64,000 nucleotides of DNA from NCBI GenBank assembly GCA_015680685.1, contig MNCI01022655.1:912052-976051 (forward strand). Direction: 5' to 3'. Made by a program: the position numbers and the translations under genes. Positions 33,700 through 45,509 of the stretch are shown here, one piece after another; the stretch's first letter is position 1, and every line of letters starts with the position of its first letter. The notes below the pieces were generated by a model, which was given only the letters and a program-made list of their open reading frames with translations, was not told the origin of the DNA and did not search any database. Source of the stretch: Gnetum montanum (Eukaryota > Streptophyta > Gnetopsida > Gnetales > Gnetaceae).

Positions 33700-35828
33700 C
33701 GTGGGTTGGGTGATGCATAAGGCCCCCTCTTCTAACATATGCTTGTGTTGGATGTACCCTACTGCAAGCAGTTGCTTCAGAGGATTTGAAGGCTTAACAG
33801 GTAACGGGGTATACTTCGAGCAGTCTTTATGCTCAAAGTTCGATTTAGGTGTTGTAGATGTTTCAGGTGTAGATGTGGAAGGCTGCGGTGCATTGCCTTG
33901 CTTGGGCATGGGATTAGTTGTTGTTGTCGTAGGTTTCTTGCCATTTTTGTTACTATTGTTATTGGGTTTCGCCTCGTTGGCCACAGTAGCCACTATGGCT
34001 GTTGTAGCCTTACCTTTGTCCTTATCCTTCTTTGTTAAGGTATTCTTGTATGCAACATAGGTCATGTTTTTGCTTACCTCACCACATCCTGAATGCTCTT
34101 AGACTAGGCAAAAGCCTTACTAAGAGTGCAGGGAGTGAGATAGTATAGGTTAGACTTGATGAAGTTATTCACTGCACCCTTGAAAATGGCCAGCAAATGG
34201 GCCTCTGCGATAGGCTCATGGATTTCATTGAGGGTAGCACTCCATTGCTATATGAACTTTTGGATTGGCTCCAGTGGGTCCTGCTTCATGCTCATCAGCT
34301 GATCCAGTGTGACTTCTAGTCTCAAGTTGTACTTGAAACACATCATGAACTAGGTCAGCAACTCTTCTAGGGTTGAAATGGAGGAGCATGGTAGTGCACG
34401 GTACCAATCTAGGGCTTTTTTGGTCTAGGACATGGAAAATACTCGAATGATCATGTTTGACCATTATTGCAAAAGAGGGGATTCAAACTTGAATGTAACA
34501 AGATGTGCATTGGGATCCCCCTCCCTGTTGTATTTTGTAAAGTGGGGAAGTGACATCCTAGGGGGTAGAGTTAATGTAGGGATTGCTGGGCTAATGGGAT
34601 CATCTTGGTAAAAGTCCATGACTTGTACCATATCAGACCTGATAGCCTTGAGGTACTTTATTTCCTCAATAAGGGTCTAGATGAGCTAGAATGCTTGATC
34701 TAGACCCAGGGATGACATAGATGGTTGGGGAACTACCGAAGTAGCTCCCATCTATGGAGTGGTAGGGTTGGCAACGTGACCCATAGGTGGTGCCATTGGG
34801 CCAACCCTTGTAAACGATGCTGCTTGTGGCATCCACCACCTAGTAGGTGATGTTGTTGGAGCAACTACCATAGATTGTGCTAGGGGGAAGGCCACTTATA
34901 TGGCTGGTGGAGTAGATCATGGTCTCGAAACTGGTTGTACCATCTATGGGACCTGGTATGTCTGGTGGCTAGTATAGCCAGAGATTTGCATCGACTGTGG
35001 AATAGGCAGAGAAATGAATGGGGTCCACCATGTGGACAGGCCTAGGCCCACTACGGCTAGTGGGACAAATGTGAACATAGGAATGGAGGTGGAAGTCAAA
35101 GGAAACTGCGACGTAGGTATGGTGTGGATGTAGGGTAGGGTAGCCATAATTGGTCTATGTTATGAAGCAAATAGGGATTGATGAATAGTTTTTAGAAGGG
35201 TATTTACTGCAGTAGAGACAAAAATGTATGGGTGCTGATACACCGAATGCATGGAATGGATACCTGTAGCTAGTGGAGTTATAGACTACGATTGTGCAGC
35301 TGTGATTGTAAAGGGAGCAGAAATAGATAGCAGGTTCGTCCAGAAGGATGGGGTAGGAGTGATGGTGGTAGGATTGGTTTAGCCCCCCCCCCCCCCCAAG
35401 TCGGATTAGGAATCCAGCTCCTCCTATCTGTCCTAGAAAGCCTTGTCATGGTGAGATGTTGTGTCTTGCATCTCACCAGGCCTATACAACCATGTTAGGT
35501 GATCTATAATCCACTGATATGATTGTTTTAGAGGAATATAAATGCCTAGGGTAGGCACAAATTCCTTTCTATTGCAATAAGAAAACTCGAAGGCACATTT
35601 TTATTTGAGTTCTTGTGTATCTAAGGGCAGGTCAGCTTGCACCTTAGTGCAAAGGAAGTTGTACCGTTCGTGTTGCTAGGCCAAGCCCTTAGATCCCTAA
35701 TTTTGGATCCTGAGGGATCAACGTGGCCCTAGCCCTAGGCTGAGTGGTTTTTTAGCACCTGTGATGCCTTGAATTATGACAGGAACCTTGAGGTTAGAAG
35801 TAGTAATAGCAATGGTTGATAAAGCCAT
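33700..35828 (-). pseudogene. gag: Element B gag, truncated
   Basis: Start ATG at 35828 (MALSTIAITTSNLKVPV), matching D residue for residue in places (GAKKPL; HERYNFLC; EFSYCNRKEFVPTLG). The gag core at 34250-34620 and the basic Asn/Thr-rich linker (33850-34060) follow. The frame ends at HKHMLEEGA. About 33700-33720 it jumps to sequence that in D stands after protease (near 46393), so roughly 1.7 kb including the zinc knuckle, proline-rich tail and all of protease is deleted. A run of fifteen C at 35382-35396 lies inside the N-terminal half. Confidence 0.78.
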
Positions 35829-36222
35829 TGTAGTAAAGCTAAAAGGGGTTGCGAATGAAAGAAACAAGGAGAGCTAACAGAAAATGAAGGCTTTATATCC
35901 TACGGGGTTCCAAGCGAACCGTCGTAGCGACCAATTTGTACCACAAAATGTGTAAACAACCGCAAAAGAGTGTCTAGTTTATGCTAGCACATATGGTGGT
36001 ACAGAAATCATGCAAGACTACTATAAAAACAAGGAATCTGGTGGTGATCGTAGGCTTTATATCTTGTAGGGTTCCAAACGAACCGTCGGAGTGACTGATT
36101 TGTACCACACAATGCATGAACAATCGCAAGACGGTGTCAAGTTCATGCTGGTGCATGTCGAGGTATAGAACACACACAAGGCTACCATAAAACATGGAAA
36201 GGGCACCAAAAGGCCCTCCTTC
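35829..36222 (-). repeat. Leader repeats of element B (about 167 bp period)
   Basis: Two tandem copies starting near 35885 and 36052 (GCTTTATATC, GGGTTCCAARCGAACCGTCG, TTTGTACCACA). They are homologous to repeated leader units of D at 42060-42540. They lie between the deleted end of the 5' LTR and gag. Confidence 0.75.
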
Positions 36223-37816
36223 ATGATGTAAAAATGCAATGACAAGTAGGAGAGAAAAATAAACTGGAGATAAGAAAATTCACTACTTCAAGATTATGAC
36301 TTTACTCCGTCAAAGAGGATACAATTGGTTGCACAACATCGAGAAGCACAAAGATCCCAAAAGTAACCACGAAGCTCGAAAGCAAGCCAACAATGTACTT
36401 GAACATGGACCCAAAAGCCAATAATGCCCAAATGTTACAAAGCAAACTTGCCAACCTTGTTAACAAGATGCAAACTGAAAATAGGAGGTTTGTTTCACCA
36501 ACTGCTAACAGAATTTTCTAACTACTCAAGTTTGCTAATGGCCTTTTTTTTGCACATATTTTTGCAAACCAAATGCTTAATTTGCCAATCTTTGCTCAAA
36601 TTTACCAACAAAAATTTTTTCCAACCAACTAATCTACCAACCCTTTGAGAAATCCTCATCGAGGTATTTAGAGAGTTAGGGGGACATGTGAGATGAGGCT
36701 TGGATGACATGTGTCCTAGACTTGCAAGATGTTGATGTGTCCATGCTGCATGGAATTGCAAAGTTGATCGATGAGCTTGTTAGGCTACAATCACACTATT
36801 AGAACTAGAGATGCATGCCAGTGATGTAGACAAGGGGTGAAGCATGCTAAAGTAGTGTAGCGATCTGCTACACTATGCTACGCTGTAGGGCGTAGCATCT
36901 TGCTACTCAATGCTATGCTATGTAGCATAGCATGCTTGGCATAGCATAGCATATTATCTTGTTCCGCTATGCTACGTTATGCAGTGTAGCACAACATAGC
37001 CACTAGTTCGAAGAAGAAATTTGCAACGAAGTTAATTGCATTTGCTGGAAGCTTTGGCATGTGTTGAAGTGTTTCTTCTACTTGTACATCTTTGCTACGC
37101 TATGCTATGCTACATAGCATAGCAACCACTTTTCATTCTCCTAAGGTTGCAAACTTTTGCTTGAAGCCTGATTGTGCTAACAACTACAATTGCGACTTTC
37201 TAATCTTACCTTTTAGACACCTTCTATTTTTTCTTGCATCATTGCTACGTTGTACCATGCTACGTAGCATAGCATAGCATAGCATAGCATCCAACATAGC
37301 CTCCTTTTTTCTAGATCTGCTACCTTTCTAGCAAGATGAGTTTTGCCGAAGGACTTGAAGTTAAGCCAAGTGGCTGGTTTTGAAGGTTGAAAGTGCTTGC
37401 TCAATGTGATCGAAATCACTAGGTAAGCTAGGCCTTTCTGTCTTGCTCTTGTGACATTGTGCTATGCTGCATAGCATAGCACTTTATCCTACAACTATCT
37501 TCTAAGGCCTGCTATGCTACATAGGGTAGTGTAGCGTAGCAAACTTCTTGACTAGAAAACTTTCTGAACTATTTTGTGGAGCCTGAGCACCACGAACAAC
37601 CCCACGCATTGCTCCTAAGTAGACTATCTACTGGATGAACTACCAGGGTGGGCAAGTTGGAGAGTCCATTAAGCCTATCAACACTGAGAGTAGAAAATTT
37701 TCCGAACTGGACAATCTAAACTTAGAGCATCCATTTTCTACCAAACTACCATGATGCTGCCTGAATTCTAGAGACTAGGTGAAGCAAGAATGCCATTGAA
37801 AATTTAGGGTGTTTCA
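36223..37816 (-). repeat. Element B 5' LTR with 3'-end deletion (1594 bp)
   Basis: Pairs with 6913-8658, with roughly 7-13 percent differences by hand count in several blocks. Homology stops at 36223, where ATGATGTAAAAATGC meets leader sequence GAAGGAGGG (minus strand). The last 230 or so LTR bases present in the other copy, and most of the primer-binding region, are missing. Clusters of GCTATGCTACGC words lie at 36845-36990, 37090-37125, 37245-37290 and 37455-37545. Confidence 0.82.
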
Positions 37817-37821
37817 GGTTC
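37817..37821. repeat. Target site duplication of element B, right copy
   Basis: GGTTC, identical to 6908-6912. Confidence 0.85.
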
Positions 37822-40427
37822 TAATCCTACATGGTTAGATAAATGTGCTTTATCCAAGGCCTAGAAAGTTGGTCTGGGTCTTGAGTAACCCATTATCCAT
37901 TCCTCCATAGCACCAGGAACTTTGCAAACCTCTTCAAATAATATGCAAAAAATGAAAAAATGCATGTGGATTATGGTAGATGTGTCATCACAGGGTTTGA
38001 GAATTTCCTCTTGAAGCCCAATAGCCAAAGTATTAGACTAGGTTAACCTAATGTCCTCCATTAGGATCCTCTTAAAGGGTCACTCCTATGTGATGTTGAT
38101 AACTTTCTTTTATAACAATAATTTGAGAAATGCATGAGACTTGAAGAAAGGATATAATTCCTTTTCCTTAAGGTTCATGAAGTTATTTGTAGAAAGCTTA
38201 GAGTGATTAATTCTAGCACCAAACCACTTCAAAACTTCCTCAAAATGACTCACTTCCTTCACTAGTTTGGTGGCAACTTTTACCCTATTAGTAGGAATAC
38301 CAAACAAGTTGCAAAAGGTGCCCTCATAAATGGATATAGTAATTGACATGTTTCAAATCATGGTACTGAAATTATTGACTCATTTGTTAAAGAAGTTAAT
38401 AACATTCAACATCTCTACAATGAGGATGGATGGAATAGGTGCTATGAACACATCAAGCAAATTCACATGCTCAATGTTTTCTTGGATGTACCTAGGAGGC
38501 TATCTCCTCAACCACTCCTATGATTGGATGAGGGTTTTCTCATAACATCCTAAAAATAATAAGGTAACACTAGCAATGGTGGAAGATCCTGCAAGGTAAT
38601 AGCGAAATGCTTACATCAAAACAGGCATGTTTAATAACTAGTTAAAACAACAGAACACATAAAATTTAAGTGATCATGAAACATTAGATGTTACAGCTCT
38701 TATGTTTACCTTTCTTCTTCTTGATCATTGTGGCTTAAGTAGAGATCCCAAATATAAAGGCATGGTCTTGGGTGCTCTTGAAGCTTGTCCACCAGTTGTG
38801 TATCATCTTGTTGCTCACACACCTCTTGTAGATAGGCTTGAAGTCTTTAGTGTATCTACCAAAGTCCTTTTTTAACTCTTCATGCACAATAGTTCTAATT
38901 TGAGGGCCCCTCTTAAATACATCTAAAGTGATTTGAGCCACAACCAAGGCTTGATTATTAATAATCAAGCCTTGATCATTGATCCTATACCTACAAGAAG
39001 TTCACAAAATTGACAAGTTAGGAAAGGTAATTTAACCAAAAATCCCAAAAAACATAAAAGCACTATAACATCATGCTTGCCCCTATAGATGGTATATGGT
39101 GCTAAGAAAGATTTGAATTAATGTGTGAACTCTATGTGCCACCATTAGAGTATTGTAAACATTGTAATAACTATACTTTGACATAGTTAAGATCTTTGTG
39201 ATGTAGCATGTGCAAATCATGTTTGCTACTTCCCCTACTACCTGAGGTCATGGATCATTAGTGATGAACTTGGTAATCATACAATATGCTCAAGGCATTA
39301 GTTTCTCCACTATGAACCCAATCACATCTATAGACAACTATGACCATAGCATCACACTAAAGTTCTATAGAATATAGGCCAAGAATTCCCTTGCCCCAAG
39401 TTGGTACCATAGTGACCCCTTCCTTGGGTCCATGTTAGGGAGAGGAGTGTTGGCCTTTAGATGGTTGATGTAGTACAAGATGCTCACTAACTCAATGATG
39501 ATGAGTATGGGCTTCAAGAAGGCCTTGCATGGAAAAGTAAAAATATCACAACCAACTAGAATTTATTAATAAGTTTGTAAAATGTCATAGTTAGAGATGA
39601 AATTAGCCCTATAAAAAAATCTAATGTGTTTATTCAAACTTATCCAAGGATTCAAAAACAACATTATTACATAGTATTATACATCATAGCCAAGGCATTA
39701 TGGCCTAAATAACACATCGATCGACACATAACCAAATTTAGAGCCTACAAAATAGCCAATACCATGAATGTTACCAAAAATAGTAAAAATCACTTATGAC
39801 CTTCAAAACTAAATTTAGAGCATTTCAAATGATCCTAGACATCTTCAAGGGCATGGAAGTTGACAAGAGAAATCTCTAAATATGTCAACCACATCCATCT
39901 CCAAAAGGGTAAAGCACTATAATTGAATAAAGCCTAATTAACATAGACTAGATCAAAAATTCACCCTATTTAATTTCAATGATTCTAGCATGGAAGGAAT
40001 CTTGAAATAGTATGCATTTCATCCATGGCCTTCAAAACTAGAATCACATAACCATTTTTACATAAAACATAGCCAAAATAGCAAAATTGTAGGCATCAAC
40101 CTAAACCCACTTTCATGCAAGGTTGGGAAAAGTTTTCATCAAAAATTTGTTGAAGCTCTAAATGAGGTGATTTCACCACCATTTGAAAGCTACAATCGAG
40201 CCCTATGTATCCACATTTAATCAAAATTCAAAACTCTTGCCGTTTATTAAAAAAATTCATTAACTGGGATGAAAATCTAAAAAATAGCATAAACCTTGAT
40301 TACAAAACCTTATTGAAATGACCATAACTCTACCATTTCACATCCAAATCAAACATAACCATAGCCATTGAAAATCTTGAACATAATCCTAAGAACCTAT
40401 CACCTTATATTTTGCAAACATGTAGAC
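37822..40427 (-). pseudogene. Element A antisense gene (aORF), middle part with HAD-like domain
   Basis: Minus-strand continuation of the gene at 4990-6907. Read in its direction, 39240-39560 gives KPILIIIELVSILYY, then GSLWYQLGAREFLAYIL and FSVMLWS. This is the same HAD-like exon as in B, D and F, again with Glu in motif I. Next, 38735-38968 is a 77-codon open piece of unknown type. At 38110-38349, VSHFEEVLKW is followed by EKELYPFFKSHAFLKLL, matching EIYPIFCAHAFPQLL in D. Element D separates this from exon 1 (58425-58552). Stops and AT-rich introns intervene. Being the oldest copy, it shows the gene was already present before B and D inserted. Confidence 0.55.
40423..40427. repeat. Target site duplication of element D, left copy (imperfect)
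   Basis: TAGAC before the 5' LTR against TAGCC at 57959-57963 after the 3' LTR: four of five bases match, compatible with one later mutation. Confidence 0.6.
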
Positions 40428-42012
40428 TGAAACAACCTAAAAAATTTGAAGTCATTCTTGCTTCACCAGGCCTTGCAATTCATGCAGCACCATGATAGTT
40501 TTTCGGGAGGAGAACGCTATGAATTCAAGCTGGCCAGTTCAACAAATTTTCTACTTTAGATGTAAACAGGCTCTATGGATCATCCTACTTGTCCACTTAA
40601 GTAGTTTTCCTAGCTGACAACCTACTCTGAAATGGTGCATAGAGTTGATAGCAGCACTTAGGATGTGCGAAATAGTTTGGCAAGTTTTCTAAGTCATGAA
40701 CTCTGCTACGCTACACTACGCCTCGCTATGTAGCGTAGCAAGCTTTAGAAAACAATTGTAGAATGAAGTGCCATGCTACACTATGCTATGGAGCATAGCA
40801 TAACATGGCAATAGCTATACAACCAACTCTATCGCCTAACTTCAATTCCTTCAACAATGTCCCTTTCCATCAGGAAGTGGCAGACCATGTCTGTTGCTAT
40901 GCTACGCTGAGCTACATGGTGTAGCAAGGTGTATAAATCCTATGGAAGAGATAGAAGTTAGCTCAAAGGGCAAAATCAGCAAGTTTGCAAGTCTCGCAAT
41001 GCAGGAAGCAAAGTTTGCACATTGGCAATGTTTTTGTGACTAAGGCCAATCTCTACACTACGTAGCGTAACATAGTGTAGCAATCATGCAACACACATAT
41101 AGTGGAACACACGACAAGATGCTACGCTACGCTAAGCATGCTATGCCACAAAGCACAACAAAGCATGCAGGTGGTTGTGTGACATCAATGCACTTCAACT
41201 AATTGGACCGTTGGCACACGTCTCCAGACACTGACAACATAATTACGGCATGGCAGGCTCACAATTATGGCATAACAGTCTTGCATTACTACAGTCACGC
41301 AGGTCCAATGGTCATACATGGCAAGTGCGGCGCCAGCAAGTCAACGTGGGCCTAGGGCACTTGACGTCCAAACTACCCTTTTAGCATGCCCTTTAGCCTT
41401 ATAAATACCCTGATGAGTAGCGCTCAAAGGATGGGACTATCTTAGGATGTTCTAAAACAAGTATTATAACATTGAGAATTGAGCATTGTAAGATTTCTGT
41501 TTGACACTGCAAATAGTTAGCATTTTTAGCTAGCATTTTTTTCTGTCTCCCTTTCTACCACCTTGGTAGAAGTTTTGCATTGTCCGCTCCCAAGTCTGTG
41601 TCCAAGCACACAACCATTTTTCTCTACACATCTTAGTTACTCTCAGGATCTCTGCACTCCTCAGCACTGTGCAACCAACTGTATCCATCTTGAGAGAGCA
41701 AGCTTGTAGCTTTAGAGTGGTGCACTTTTCTAACTGCATTTTACTTTATTTCCTGCTTATTGTTGTGCCTTACATTATTTTCCACCTCATTTACTTTTAG
41801 ACATTACTTCATGCTTTCATTCCTATTTTCAAATTATATGTTGCAAAAGGCTATATAGACACCGATTAAGTCCATGTCTAATCAACTAGACCATTCAGGG
41901 TGCCCCGTATCTGCTCACACCCAGCACATCCCTCTTGCACGTATAGGGTCGAGACTATCATGCCCACAGACCACTCAGTTTTTTCTAGCCACTAACATTT
42001 TCGGTTGCTACA
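40428..42012 (+). repeat. Element D 5' LTR (1585 bp)
   Basis: TGAAACAACC...GGTTGCTACA, with TG/CA ends. It contains clusters of GCTATGCTACGC words at 40705-40805, 40895-40925 and 41050-41160, and a TATA box at 41400. A hand count over the first 170 bases shows about 29 differences from the 3' LTR, mostly transitions, so the insertion is old. Confidence 0.88.
41400..41407 (+). promoter_or_regulatory. Putative LTR TATA box, element D 5' LTR
   Basis: TATAAATA within CCTTATAAATACCC, conserved in the 3' LTR (57346) and in B (7587, other strand). Probable U3 promoter of the element. Confidence 0.55.
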
Positions 42013-42018
42013 GTTTTC

Positions 42019-42035
42019 TAGCACTAGAAGGAGGG
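42019..42035 (+). other. Probable decayed primer-binding site of element D
   Basis: TAGCACTAGAAGGAGGG lies six bases after the LTR end. No exact TGG start is present, but two G-to-A changes from TGGCGC would give TAGCAC. The GAAGGAGGG part is also retained next to the B leader. The primer tRNA is not determined. Confidence 0.35.
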
Positions 42036-42049
42036 CCTTTGATACCTTT

Positions 42050-42560
42050 TCCGTGTGTCATGGTAACTCTGTCAGCCTTTTACACCTTAATATGCATAAG
42101 TGTAAATGTGACACCCTCTTGTGGTTGTTTGCGCTTTGTGCGGTGTAGATCAGTTGCCTCGACAGTTCCTTGGGAGCCCCACAGAACACAAGGCCTCTGA
42201 TCATCAGGTAACTAGCTTGTCTTATGGTAGTCTTACATGTGCTCTGTACCCCATCGCATTTGGTATAGGTCGATTACTTCGATGCTTCCTTCGGAATCCT
42301 ACGAGACATAAAGCCTTCTTGATTGCTAGTTAACTAAACNCCCTACGAGACATAAAGCCTTCTTGATTGCTAGTTAACTAAACTTGTGTTATGGTAGTTT
42401 TGCACACGCTCTATACCCTATCATGCACTAGTGTAAACATGATACCCTTTCACAGTTGTTAACACTTTATGTGGTACAGATCGGTTGCCTCGATGGTTCC
42501 TCAGGAACTTGGCAAGACATAAATCCTTCCTTTTTCTATTTTCCAGTTTCCTTGTGCTTT
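42050..42560 (+). repeat. Leader repeats of element D, with an assembly gap
   Basis: Three or so diverged units containing a GGTRTAGRTCGRTT core, CCTCGAYRGTTCC and ACATAAAGCCTTC (around 42136, 42260 and 42473), homologous to the leader repeats of B. At 42340 a single N is flanked by the same 43 bases on both sides (42297-42339 and 42341-42383, one mismatch), so the unit count here cannot be trusted. Confidence 0.75.
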
Positions 42561-42594
42561 TCGCATTCTCTTTTGCATAACTACTTGCTTAACA

Positions 42595-45480
42595 ATGGCT
42601 CTTTTAAACACTACTGCTAACACCTTCAACGTTGAAGTTCCTATCATGGTTCAGGATACTACTGGTGCCAAACAACCGCTGAACTAGATGTAAGAGACAC
42701 GTCAATCTCTCAGAATCCAAAATTGAGGACCGGAGGGATTGACCTAGAAACATGAGCGTTATAGCTTCCTTTGTGTGAAGGTGTAAGAAAATCTGTCCTT
42801 AGATGTACATGAACTCGAGGACAAACTTAGTTTTGAGTTTGCTTATTGTAACAAGGAGTTTTTTCCTACTCTTGGTGTTTCCTTACCTTTGACACAGATA
42901 AACCAAAGGCTTCTAGACAAACTAATCTAATTGGCTAGGCTTAGGGAGCAACAAAACACAACGTCCAACCAAGATGACACCTTTCAGGATGGATAGGAGG
43001 AACTCAATTCCCAATTAGATGAGGGAGGTCCAACCAACCCTGTTCCTATCCCTCCTACCTAGTCCTTCTGGTCGAAACTTTTTTCTGTCACTACTCCCTT
43101 TGTGATTACACCTACGCTTCCACAACTTGCGATTACAACTACTATGGGTAGCTATGCCAATCCTGCAGCATTTCAATGCCCTCTCTCATCTGTTTCACTA
43201 ATTTCTTTTGCAACTACTATTCCTTTGTAAAATGTTCAGTAGTCTATTCCTAGAGCACACCACATGCCAATCACAGCTACCCTGCCACATGTTCATACCA
43301 TGCCTACTTCACAATCATATGTGACTTCTATTTCTATTCCTACATTCACATCTATTTCACCCACAGTGGTGATCCCCGGCCCATCCACATGGTGGGCCCC
43401 ATTTGCTTCTTTTCCTACCCCACAACCATTGCAGATGTATCACTACATTCGCTCTCAAACTCACTAAGCCTCGAAAATAGTACAACCCAACATGGGGCTA
43501 TGGTCTATGCTGCCAATGATACAAGCAGTCTACCTGGCAGCTCAAACCATGGTTGCTGCCCTAACAACACCACCCGTAGGGTGGTGGACAATGCAAGCAG
43601 CACTGCTCGTGGAGTTCATCCCAATAGTACCACTGATGGGTCATGCCACCACCCTCTCCATACCATAGGTGGGAGCTTCTCCCAGAGCCCCCCAACTATC
43701 TACAATGTTGCTAGGTCTAGACCAAGCATTCTAGATCATCTAGACCCTCACTAAGGAAATCAAACACCTCAAAGCTACTGGTTCTGACATGGTACAAGTC
43801 ATAGACTTCTACCAAGAAAACCCCATTAGCCCTGTAATCACTGCATTAACTCTACCCCTAGGGATGTCTCTCCCACACTTCATGAAGTACGATGGGAAGG
43901 GAGATCCCAATGCACATCTTGTCACCTTCAAGTCTAAGTCTTTGCTATTGCAACAATGGTCGCACAAAATTGTTCGTGTCTTTGCCATTTCCCTAGCTGG
44001 GAAAGCCTTGGATTGGTACCATGCATTGCCACACCCATCCATTTCAACTTTAGAAGAGTTGTTGACCTAGTTCGTGACATGCTTCAAGTACAACTTGAAG
44101 CCAAAAACCATGCTGGATCAGTTGATGAGCATGAAGAAAGACACTCTAGAGCTAGTCCAGAAGTTCATTCAACATTGGAGTGCAATCCTTAATGAAATCC
44201 ACGAGCCCATCGTGGAGGCCCACCTGTTGGCCATCTTTAAGGACATAGTGAATGAATTCATCAAGTCTAAACTGTACTACCTCGCTTCTCACTCTCTTAG
44301 TTAAGCTTTCACTTAGACTAAGAGTATACAATACACGGCTGAGGCAAGCAAAGACCTAGCTTAAATCTCTTACAAAAACGCCTTCACAAAGAGGACAAGG
44401 GTAAAGCCCCAACAACCACAGTGACCACTGTGGCAACTGAGGCCGAGACCAAACCTACCAACAACGGTAGCATAAACAACAAGAAATTGGCCATGCATGT
44501 GGCCAACCTCGCACCCAAATAGGGCCATGTGCCACAACCTACTATACCTACACCTGAGACATATGCACAAACCAAACCCAACTTTGAGTGCAAAGATCAC
44601 TCAAAGTACATCCCACTGCCTCTCAAGCCTTTAAAGCTTCTGAAGAAACTGTTGGCAACACGATACATCCAACACAAGTACATGTTGGAAGAAGCAATCG
44701 CAAGGTAACAACATTATTGTGAGCTCCTTAGGAATCCCTCTTTGGTCCTACCTAATGAACTTCCAGTTCCTAGGGGTTTCAGGCTAGATAGGTTTTGTGA
44801 CTACCACCAATAGTGTGGTCATGACACAGATTACTTTCTGGCATTGCAGGATGACATCCAAATATTAATTGACCAAGGGAAACTGGATTTGGATGAAAGA
44901 AACCCAGTACATCCTAAAAACCAATCTATGCATGTCTACATAAATCCCCTCAATGCCAACAATGCTGATTACGTAATCAACGCCATCAACATTGACAGTG
45001 ATCCTAGGCCACCCTAGCAGCCATTCGTGATCCATGTGCCTCAGCGTAGTGCACCAACACCATGAGCGGCAAATCAAAGCTCACAATAGTCATTCATCCT
45101 GAAAGTCCCACCATGGGCATCCACCTTTGGACCGCCTGTTGGTGGGGCCATGCAGTCCCACCCGTTAACACCTCTAGCTCCATTCTTCATCAGGGGGCTG
45201 ACACCCTCAATGGCCCCTATCTCACATAAAATAGCTAAATAGCCTTCTCACCCCACAAGGCGAGAAGTCCACTTCAAGGGTGAGGAATCAAGGGGAAATA
45301 CCGTTAAAAGTACCTGCAAGCCTATTTCTTCTTCCTTTGCATCTATGCCTTTGCCACCAAAGATGAAGATTGACACGACCACGCAGCCTACATCACTCTG
45401 CCAAAAAGGATCTAAACCCAGATTCGAAGTCACCCCTTCTCAAGAAATTCATCTTTTGGGATGGATAGAATAGGAGGAAA
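42595..45480 (+). pseudogene. gag: Element D gag
   Basis: Start MALLNTTANT at 42595. The N-terminal region has KLSFEFAYCNKEFFPTLG (about 42820). A Pro/Thr/Ala-rich segment follows (43020-43740). The gag core (43789-44304) reads VIDFYQENPISP, KYDGKGDPNAHL, GKALDWYHALPHPS and MLDQLMSMKKDTLELVQKF. Next come a basic linker, KYIPLPLKPLKLLKKLL at 44600, a degenerate zinc knuckle (FCDYHQ.CGHDTDYF) at 44790-44840, and FVIHVP-type tail motifs at 45025-45230. It reaches the protease linker EIHLLGWIE at about 45450. Stops: several TAG. Packages element RNA when intact. Confidence 0.85.
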
Positions 45481-45509
45481 GTGTCAAACAAGGGGGCATC
45501 CAAGATCTC

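Larger units (their letters stand above)
6913..37816 (-). mobile_element. Element B, Tat-like Ty3/gypsy retrotransposon, interrupted by element F
   Basis: A minus-strand LTR retrotransposon inserted in element A. In its own direction it holds: 5' LTR (37816 down to 36223), repeat leader, gag (35828-33700, truncated), stem-loop array, antisense gene (33093 to 14837, interrupted by F), stem-loop array, RT-RNase H (14000-12410), second RNase H, integrase (to 10508), stem-loop array, 3' region, polypurine tract (8672-8659) and 3' LTR (8658-6913). Subtracting F leaves about 17.2 kb. Protease is missing: gag breaks near 33700 and jumps to sequence that follows protease in D. This and the stops make it non-autonomous and dead. 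The perfect 5 bp target duplication supports the boundaries. Confidence 0.88.

Noticed and set aside
33701-34060. 119-codon plus-strand, Leu/Val-rich, membrane-like open frame
   Set aside because: Complement of the Lys/Thr/Asn-rich gag linker of B; the hydrophobic look comes from reading AAC/ACC-rich codons backwards.
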